From: Tanypteryx hageni
Lineage: Eukaryota > Arthropoda > Insecta > Odonata > Petaluridae
Reading direction: 5' to 3'
NCBI GenBank assembly: GCA_028673005.1
Contig: CM054116.1
Span: 79,124,572-79,188,571 of the forward strand
DNA length: 64,000 bases
The translations under genes were made by a program, and so were the position numbers. The notes under the pieces were generated by a model. The model was not told where the DNA came from. It saw nothing but the letters and a program-made list of their open reading frames with translations, and searched no databases. How positions within the stretch are numbered: position 1 is the first letter of the stretch; the number at the start of each line of letters is the position of its first letter. Shown one piece after another: positions 55,711 to 64,000 of the stretch.

Positions 55711-56434
55711 TTCTCCTCCATTAAGTTTTTCATCACGTTAACGATTTTTCCAGAGACCTTTGAATTTTTATTATTTTTCTTCGACGTTTTATTGTTTTTT
55801 AGAACTTTCTGAAAATCTAATTTCTATCTTTCAAAAGAAGTTTTGGTCTTTTTCGGTTTATTTGCGAGAAAACTAATTGTTCGGTCATCGCTTAACAAAC
55901 CGGAGTAATTTTTTCCACCTACACAGCGGTATACGTTGCCAAGGAGCCCATTCCATTGATCTGTCTCGATCATTTTCAGTCTTTGAGATTGATAGACTAA
56001 AATCTCATCTGGGTCACAGGAAACGCACGGATAGGAGAGACTTGATTTTAGTATTTTAATTTCAAAATCCTTCTCTGATGAATTATCTCGATCATTTGGA
56101 ATTACTTTTTAATCGACACTACTTTTATATTGTACACTCAAGGCAAATGAAATCGCGTTCTTATATTTTATATATTTTTGGTATGATGCAGATAATAATT
56201 CTTTTTTGGATAAATATTAGTTTTTCATACAAATATATTTTTGTGATATTATTCATCGCCATCTCTAGTGTTCTGTCTTACGACAGGTCCTAACTATCCT
56301 AAGATTGATTTGATGACTATGGAATAAACATTCATAGAGGGGGGGTCTCCCGTTGACTTCCACACTGTGATAGTATTGTAAACTTAAAATTACATTCCTA
56401 TGGCTTTGGCGATATAAAAGTAAACGAAAAAATC
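55711..56434. other. Intronic DNA, nothing recognised
   Basis: AT-rich, short frames only. Confidence 0.35.
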
Positions 56435-57265
56435 TGATGTGGCCACCACACGACTTTCTCCATACCTGTAATAATTCTAAAAATTCCAAATAGGTTAAAT
56501 GATAATAAATATTTTAAGTAACCGCGAGAAAAATTCCAACTTAACAAAGAACTGAAATAAACTTAAACCGTAGCCTTCTGATATTGGGTATAGCCACGAA
56601 GCTCCAACAATTAAGAAAATAAAAAGGAGCGTTATGAAGACGTCACGAACTGTAAATTGTTTACATTAGTCGCCAATGGTGGTGGTGGCAGTTAAATATA
56701 ATTTTAAAAATATCTCTTAAACAATGCATTATATGGGGAAATGTTTCAAACAAAGATTGTAGAAAATTAAATTTTCAATAACATTTATTCAAATAGTTTT
56801 TTACATTAATCAAATATTAAAATTAAATAAAATATCTCCTTGAAAATGCGTTCTACGAAAAATGTTTTAAACTAAAGTTATAGAGAATAACATTATCTAT
56901 GAAGTTCATTAAAAACAACATTTACATTTATGATGATTTAAAAGAGTTATTTGCCAAAAACCAATACGACTAGAATAAACATCCACTTCCGCTTGAGCGA
57001 TTGTTGCCGAAACCTAATCAGCTTTTCATTTTATAGTATTCTTTCTAAATATAAAATTGGGTATTGATATAAGTATACGTTTTTGAGTTAGAGCGTCCAC
57101 AAAATCCTATCACATACAGACTAACAGACACACAGACATCATCGAGAAAATAGTCAAAACGTGTTCAGGAAACCTTAAAACATGTACATATTTCCGTTGG
57201 AATCTCGAATTCGATTTTTTTTAATGAAAACAATACTTTCTCTATACTTCGTATATGGAGAAAGT
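56435..57265 (-). repeat. Dispersed repeat, copy B
   Basis: Inverted copy of 36218-36885, somewhat longer. Its outer end reads actttctctatacttcgtat followed by atggagaaagt, a hairpin-forming terminus; copy A keeps only one half of it. Landmarks: catgtgg-type ccacatcagattttttc, agccttctgatattggg, tagccacgaagctccaacaa and aaaacgtgttcaggaaacc. Confidence 0.75.
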
Positions 57266-59480
57266 AAAAAGGCACGCCTACATTACTTTGAAAATACTAT
57301 TATCAAGTTTGAGAAGACGAAGTAACAGCAGAAAGCACGGCGACGACCGTTTCGAATGAGTGCTTAAGATTTTTAGACATTTAAGAAAATCTTATCACGG
57401 TGTCCGTTAACAAGATTGCTAATAAACATTCCCGACTCGAGCGCGACCTTTCGGAGATGCATCGTTAAGCCTTCTCTCATCATGTGTTCACCTATGCGTA
57501 ACACCAAGCAAAAAGCTACGATATTTTAGAATTCATCGGTGACGTCATGGAACTCCCCACGCCGGGGATCTCAACCCCCCACCAACGGCGCTGCTTTTCG
57601 AATATAGCCCTCCAAGGATCATTTTCATCGTCGCGCCGGAGCTTAGGTCATTTGTATATCAACGGCATGTCACCTTTCCGAATATCTTACGTACCCCCCT
57701 TCAGCTTCGTGTCAACAACAAATTTTTTCTCACCGCATGAAAAAGCGCTCCAAGAATGGCTATCCGGCGCTCTTCGCTTGTCAAAGGACAATCATAGAGG
57801 GCGGTGACTCGCATCGGGAAAACGATTAGTGTTTAATATGAGGGCATTTATCAATGCCTTAACGACGTGGGATGACGCGAGAAATAATTAATCCGCGAGA
57901 TTAATCGAGGAATTTCGGTATCCCGAAAATGATTCATAGTTCTCTTCGTAATTGCTGCCATTCAGAGTCTTGTGTCGAGGACGAATTTGCATTTAATTTA
58001 TCAGGTTTTCCCCCTCCATGTGACGTCAGCATCACGATGGGGCAATATGAATTCGTCCCTTTCGACAATATGGAGAGAAAGAACGAGCAAAGTGGATTGA
58101 ATTCCTCCTTAACCGTAAATAACAATAGTTAGAGATCATAGTGTTGGAGAGAGACAGACAGACAAGCGACTTGATTCGGTTGAATTTGAGACTCTTGGAG
58201 TCACTTCTTACATTTAAGGGAGGGAGAGAAGGTAAAGGACAATACAGATAATAAAATCTTCGCAAAGTGAAAAAAGATAAAAGAGCCTTTAAAAGAAAAG
58301 GAAAATTAATAATAAAAATAAAAAATACTCAGGTTTACGGGAAGGTTACTGCTTGCCAGGGATCAATTCGTCAAACGCACAGTCATACGTGTCTGTGAGT
58401 CTTTCGACAGTTACAGTACTTCCTAGGCACTCGCACACTGATTCAAGTACAATACTCAATCATAAAGACGACAATAAGAATAATAAATCAATTTTATCTA
58501 TATAATCCTTTAACTTCTCTCTCTCCCTCACCTTCCTTGCGAACCTCCAAATGTTGTAATTTACGGTTAATGGTGTATCATTTCCTCATGTAAACTTCAT
58601 CGTAGTCTCGAAAATTTCTCGTTAAAGAAGAAGCAATATAAACCCGCGGATCGAGCCCTTCTCGCTCATTTAATGTTATTAATTGCGGTTTAACGATGTA
58701 GATTAGTGACGTAAACATTTATATGAAACCTGTTAAATGAGTGACGTTAGGTGGTCGTCGTTATTGTTTATTTTTCTAACAAAAAGCATAAGATCTAAGA
58801 TTCTTTCTTATATACTATAACAAGTTGCGAAATTATATCACAAATAGGCGCTTTTTGTGCGATGGAGTATTTGAAACTAAATAATATAATTTGAACGAAC
58901 GCATTCCATAAAACATCAAAACACCACGACCTGATTGTATCTGTTTATTAAAAATTTCTTCCCTCCCATAAGTTGGTGCATTAATAAACGCATTTGCGTA
59001 CTTTTAGTATAATTACTACATGTAAATACTAAAAAAGGATATATCAGAAATTATGCTAGAGAAATAAATTAAATTTATATTTACCGATTTATTTTCTAAT
59101 CACTTGTAATTGGTAAAACAATAAAAAATTCATACCTCTCTTAAGTAGTTAAGTAGTTGTAATATTTACGTTAACGTCTTTTTCGTCGTATATAATCCAT
59201 TTCCTTCCGCTTGCAAAATGCTGCATGCACACGTAGGTAATGATATTAAACGTATTTTCGTAATTATAGCAGAGAACTTCACTTACTGCGAAGATTGTTA
59301 ATGTTGACGACAATTGCATTTCCATGTTCAAAGTGATTTACGACGTTCTTGTTCGATTTTCTCCTCCTACAATAAAAATGTATTGGACGAGCAATATTTT
59401 ATTTGACTGTTTCTACAAATTTTATTTGAAAACGTTTTCAGTATAACTAATATTGTACAAGATATGAGGAAAAGTTAGTT
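57266..59480. other. Intronic DNA with a GC-richer island
   Basis: 57.52-57.83 kb is GC-richer and has an 86-residue open frame without recognisable protein features. The remainder is AT-rich. Nothing that I can support as a gene. Confidence 0.35.
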
Positions 59481-59660
59481 TTTTACTTCAATTAAAGTGG
59501 CACTCCTAATCGGGTTATGTTAACCATTTATGCCAATTTCGTAGGTATTTTCTTCGGCCATAAGTCTTAAATACCAAAGTTCATGAAAATCTGTTCGGTA
59601 GAAGTCGAGAACGAACATGCGTACATATGGACGGACAGACGGACAGAACGAAGCTAATAG
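59481..59660 (+). repeat. Decayed repeat with GACA/CGGA tail
   Basis: Contains cgggttatgttaaccattta, ccaaagttcatgaaaatctg, cggtagaagtcgagaacga and ends in atggacggacagacggacag. The same tail style ends the tandem array at 3.75 kb and the fragment at 34.35 kb. Confidence 0.5.
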
Positions 59661-62600
59661 ATGCTTACGTTGGAAACGAAACGCGCCTAAAAATGAAATC
59701 GGTTAGCTATTCCTGTGTGGCTTCCTGTCTGGCGACCTATTAGTGTGCGTTCTACACGCAGACCTGTTTTGGCGCGTATTTTTTAAGTTATGCAACAACA
59801 AATAACTGGATTTTTCCACTTTTGATTGATATCCATTTCTACCAAACATTCTATATAGTTAAATTTTTATTAGATTTTTCTATACATCTGCAGAATTACT
59901 GTTTCTCATAAGAAATGCATTGAGGGGATTTTCGGAACATAATCAAATTTTTATCTCGGAAACAATAAGTCGTATATACGTGCTGTCGCGGACTTATCTA
60001 CGACAAATGTTGTCCTCTACCTGAATAATTTTTTAAATCGATACCTCATTGATTATATAAGGGCCTAGGAAAGTAAAATACGATTTTTATATTGTTGATT
60101 TCCTAGTCAATTTATGATGATGGCCTATGTCATTTTCGTAGCAACGAATGTAAACAATTTTGCTATTAACAGGAATCAGAAACTACAAAATACAAGATAG
60201 GTTGACCACTGAAGAATAATTACCAAGTATATATTTGATTTGTGAATTATATATCAATTTAATTACATTGTATTTGTCTTGATTTCACAATATAGTTTTC
60301 TAATAACTAATTATATTGCAATTAGCACGATTTTAGTACAGGAGGACATTGGAGGAACTAATGAATGTACATTAAAAACTTCCATCAGCAAACAACAGAC
60401 TTCATTTTAGAAAAACGATACTTACATTATAATTATATTAATTTGATAACGTGGCGAATAGCGCCAGGTTTGTGAGCATTACCAAAACAGAGTAAAATGT
60501 ATGAGAACAGATTATTTAGTTCAGCGGAAATGCCAAATCTAGGAAGCTGTTTATTTAATCGTCTTGCTATTCAGTTATCTTATTTGCTATATAGAGAAAT
60601 ATTTTGATTAACTGCATTCAAAATTCGGATTTTTAATTAGAATTTGAAAATTAAAGCTAAACAATCTCGTTCCCATAAATAATTACAAGGTCAAAGTAAA
60701 TGACGGAACGAAATAAATGCCTTTTATCTTTTTTCTAATTTAAAGTGTATATAGATATTTTTTCAAGCCACGTTCCCTTCGTCAAGTGTATGCTTTAAAT
60801 TAAAAAAAATTGGAATGTTAATGACTCTTTGATCACAGATTTAAAAATAGCAAGATCTAAATAGTGAAATGAATAGCGTGCAGAGTCTTATCTTTTTATA
60901 CTCGGAGTTGACGCAATAAGAAAAAAGCTTTTCAATCTAGTTTCCTCGAATTCATGCCAAGATGAACCCGAAAATTCACCCGTCAACTGGTTTGCACCCG
61001 ACTCCGACTTTCCATCTTGCATTCCATCTCTCGAGGAGTTAACTTACTTGGTTTCCATCGTTCGGCGGGTCGTTGAGGGAATGAGTTGCAGAGGAGCAAA
61101 GAACTCGGTGGCGAGGGAAATAGAGAGAAAGAAATAAATAGAAAGAGATGCTAGGAGTTATCAGGCAGAAGCAAAAAGAAAACAGGGCTGTAAAAAATGG
61201 AAAGACAGAGGTAAAAAAGAGACAAATGAGCGAGGTATTCCTCTAGCGTAAAAAGCGTTGCCCCGCCGCCTCACTACGAACTGTCTTTTGGAGATCAGTA
61301 TTTCCCGGAGAGAGGATAAGTCTACACAAGAATTAACCCGGCTCCACTTAGCCCATGGCGTTCTTACTTCCTTGCCTTTTTTAATGCGTGGTTTCCTGTT
61401 AAACTCTCTCTCTCATTCTTCTAAGGATTACATATCTGCTCGCTCGCGCAATTAAAGTTTTTTTCGTTGTATATCTTGATCAAAATTAATGTTCAAGAGA
61501 AGTTGGGCGGAAGTTAAACGTGCGAATTATCATAGGTTTTAGGAAGGAGCGCAAGTTGATGTATTTTGCGTGTCAAGTTTAAAAGAATTTGACCAGCGAG
61601 TCTTTATTTACCGCCGTAACCTACATATTGTCGTGCGATTAAAATAAATATATAGGGAATTATGGTAAATTTGTTGAAGTAAAGCTGTCATTTACATTTG
61701 CTTACAATAACACTACCGGTTTCAACGAATAATCGTTTTTCTTCCTCTAAAATGTTTTCGTTTGATATAAATACTTAATATAATACCATATTTAAGGTTC
61801 CACAAAGTGACCACCTCTTCAGTAAATTTTAAAATAAAAGTTTTGAGTTAAAATGTTCGCTTTTATTTACACATCTCGCTTCTAATATTTGTTTATTTTG
61901 CTTTGCACGGGGACACATTTCTTTGAAAATTTAAGATTTTATTATTATAAGATGATTGAAAGAATTATATTTCCATTAATATGCATTTTATATTAATTTA
62001 TATTTTCAGTCGTCGCCTATAATGATTCGTGGATGAATTGAATATTTTTTGTCTTCAGGTTTTGAATTATCGCACTTTAAAATGGTAGGTAACAAAATTT
62101 TGATTTTTTCAAAGAAAATCGGCAATTCTAATGAGACCATAGTAAGCTATACACGTACTCCCTTTTAATTCATCGTATAGACTGGGGGAGGTAATATATC
62201 TACGCAGCAATAAATGTGATCGTGTCGTAATCCCTTACTTCCCTCTCGCTCTTCTTTCCACAAGCCGATTTATCTACCATCTCCGTCTCGGGAACGCCTC
62301 TGGATCCACTTTAAATTCCCAATCCTGCACTCAATGCACACGCATATCTCCTCTCCCATGCATCCCTCTTGACTGACCCACTCTTCCTTAACCTCCTTCT
62401 TTGCCGTCGCTTTTCTCATGTATGGCTTGCTTCATCTCATTTCCCCGTCCTGAAAATTTATTTCCCTTCGAAGAATTGCTTTCAAGACCGTCATTCTGTG
62501 TCAAAGTTCAACCCAACGACTGGGTGCTCGACTTTCATATATTATTATGGAAAAATGGCCCTTAAAAAGATAGGAATCTCGTGATATCTTTTGCGTAGAA

Positions 62601-63675
62601 ATGTGTTCATTATTTTGAGTATGAGTGCGCCTCTGCATGATAATGTTAGGCGAGGGAGATAAGTTAGTTGTGTAAGTTGGTACAACATTGGAAATGCGCT
62701 TTTTTTAGATTCTGCCGCTTCTAAGATCATCTCGTGCTATGTGTTATTTCAGCTGCAGGTTTTTCATTCAGTAAAATTGCTCCCTTGTACAGCTTACAAA
62801 ATCTCAGATTTAATTTAAGCTAAGTTACCTTCTTCAATATAAAGGTAAATACTTTTAAGTGATGTCAGTGCAAAATAATATTATGGATAAAATCTGTATC
62901 TGTAAAACGCCCGAGTAAAATATATACATTTGAACTACAGAGAAGTTTTTCGTCACTGGAGACTCATCAGTATCTAGAAAGAAAAAATTCTCATTAGAGT
63001 CGATGATAAATTGTCACTCATGGTTTTAGAAAATAGAAATTCGTTTCAGAATAATTGCAAGAAGAAATACCGCTGCCGATAGTAATTTTGTTTAGTTACA
63101 CATGCAGTATATTCATACGTTTCATTGCGGTACGAATTATCAGTATCATTAATACTCGATCTAGCATCTGTATAAATTCACGCGCCTTGGAATGTGGACA
63201 TTTTAAGTAAACCATCATTGAAATCGGAATTTACACATAGAATCTATTCTTACTCAGGAATAAAATCGAACTCACAAGGAGAGGTTGCTAAAATTGTTAA
63301 ACGGATTTTAACCAAACTTTACAGATAAAAATTTATCGAAAATAATCAGATACGTGTTTCGGATTTTTGTCCCATGCTGCCTCGTTTTCGAGAAATTAAT
63401 ATTTTTAAAACGTTATCTTACGCCGATTTCAATATTCAGATACACATAAGCCCAACGTATTAAAGTAATCCGTCGCGCGTTTAATTCTTAATAACTTTTA
63501 AACCATACGAGATAACAAAATGAAAATTGGTACGTAGTTGCATGTAGCAAGTCGTGAGATTACGGCGCTTTAAAAATACTTATCAAAGCCATCTAACTTT
63601 TAAAAACGAAAAAAAAAAATCCATTAAAGATTTAGTTTTTATCGTTCATTTTCTTATATAAATTCGACAAATTAA
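59661..63675. other. Intronic DNA, nothing recognised
   Basis: About 4 kb of AT-rich DNA. 61.0-61.3 and 62.2-62.5 kb are somewhat richer in GC or GA but show no protein or repeat signal. Confidence 0.35.
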
Positions 63676-63765
63676 CATACAAACTTAGGTTAGTACGAAG
63701 GCTTCCACGGCGTGCTGTTGATATGGTGGTGATTTCCGGGAATCTGCCGTGTTGATCCATTTCCT

Positions 63766-63807
63766 GGACAATATTTCGCCGACGTTCCAGTCGGCTTCTT
63801 CAGGTCC
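63766..63807 (-). ncRNA. Hammerhead-like motif in the left arm
   Basis: Mirror image of the motif in the right arm; the core reads CUGAAGA instead of CUGAUGA, a change at the one core position that tolerates any base. Stems are unchanged (GGAC/GUCC, GCCGAC/GUCGGC, UA). Confidence 0.45.
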
Positions 63808-63856
63808 GAAGTGTCGGTGCAGATTTTTGGTCGTCAAAAATCTGCACCGACACTTC

Positions 63857-63898
63857 GGACCTGATGAAGCCGACTGGAACGTCGGCGAAATATTGTCC
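63857..63898 (+). ncRNA. Hammerhead-ribozyme-like motif in the right arm
   Basis: GGAC, CUGAUGA, A, GCCGAC-UGGAAC-GUCGGC, GAAA, UA, UU, GUCC. Stem I is GGAC/GUCC, stem II six pairs GCCGAC/GUCGGC, stem III two pairs (A-U, U-A). The layout is the same as at 55067-55101, including the single extra A, but the paired bases differ, so the pairs co-vary. Cleavage is expected between UU and GUCC. Whether it cleaves cannot be told from sequence. Confidence 0.55.
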
Positions 63899-64000
63899 AG
63901 GAAATGGATCAACACGGAGATTCCCGGAAATCACCACCATATCATACAAACTTAGGACCTACATATTTTTAAAGAAGAATTATCAAGGTGTCTTATTCGT

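Larger units (their letters stand above)
63690..63942. mobile_element. Palindromic mini-element with 14-bp direct repeats
   Basis: The sequence catacaaacttagg flanks the unit on both sides (63676-63689 and 63943-63956), a 14-bp target duplication. Most of the unit is an inverted repeat: left arm 63719-63828, loop ggtcgtc, right arm 63836-63944, differing by one substitution and one single-base gap over ~109 bp. Each arm has gatgaagccgactggaacgt and cggcgaaatattgtcc-type words that form a hammerhead-like core. Penelope-like elements often carry such terminal repeats in inverted arrangement and make target duplications of this sort, so I read this as a coding-free derivative. The family assignment is inference. 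Confidence 0.7.

Noticed and set aside
57547..57807. 86-residue plus-strand frame in a GC-richer island
   Set aside because: No recognisable motif, no splice sites of quality at its edges, no second supporting signal.

Overview
This is a nuclear genome fragment from an animal, most probably an insect or another arthropod. The reasons are spliced coding sequence with GT/AG introns, an AT-rich intergenic background, and a dense mix of eukaryotic transposons (RTE-type LINEs, Penelope-like elements, Helitrons, piggyBac, pogo/Tigger, hAT miniature elements). Nothing is organised like a bacterial or viral genome. The species cannot be named from sequence alone.

Only one host gene can be called with confidence. 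It is a plus-strand gene of the SLC16/monocarboxylate-transporter type. Its first coding exon (14153-15527) encodes an unusually long, hydrophilic, acidic N-terminal region of about 458 residues. A 1.7-kb intron follows, then exon 2 (17222-17404), which holds the family signature PEGGWGW and transmembrane segment 1. The splice phases agree exactly. The remaining exons are not in the next 46.6 kb, so the following intron is very long and holds most of the transposons described here. A GC-rich stretch of about 5 kb (9.2-14.1 kb) precedes the start codon and probably holds the promoter and 5' leader, including two small upstream ORFs. At the far left there are two weaker exon-like segments (1031-1066 and 2163-2273) of an unidentified gene.

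Layout. 1-9 kb: AT-rich, with exon candidates, a Helitron helicase remnant, a ~150-bp tandem repeat, a decayed related repeat field and a hAT miniature element with a perfect 8-bp target duplication. 9-17.4 kb: transporter promoter region and its first two coding exons. 18.6-20.3 kb: internally deleted pogo element. 23.8-24.1 kb: hAT miniature element. 24.3-26.7 kb: complete but dead Tigger-like element. 31.1-33.6 kb: piggyBac-like transposase with one premature stop. 34-35 kb: Helitron pieces and a hAT miniature element. 36-43.9 kb: palindromic and inverted repeats, one arm interrupted by a Helitron. 44.5-47.9 kb: degraded RTE LINE interrupted by a Penelope-like fragment. 49.7-51.6 kb: two Helitrons head to head. 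51.7-54.8 kb: RTE LINE with one intact ORF (endonuclease plus reverse transcriptase). 54.9-55.7 kb: Penelope-like fragment. 56.4-57.3 kb: dispersed repeat. 63.7-63.9 kb: palindromic Penelope-derived mini-element.

The most interesting signal is two unrelated-in-sequence segments (55067-55101 minus; 63857-63898 plus, with a mirror copy at 63766-63807 minus). They fold into the same hammerhead-ribozyme layout with compensatory changes in all three stems. The second sits in a ~250-bp foldback unit flanked by a 14-bp direct repeat.
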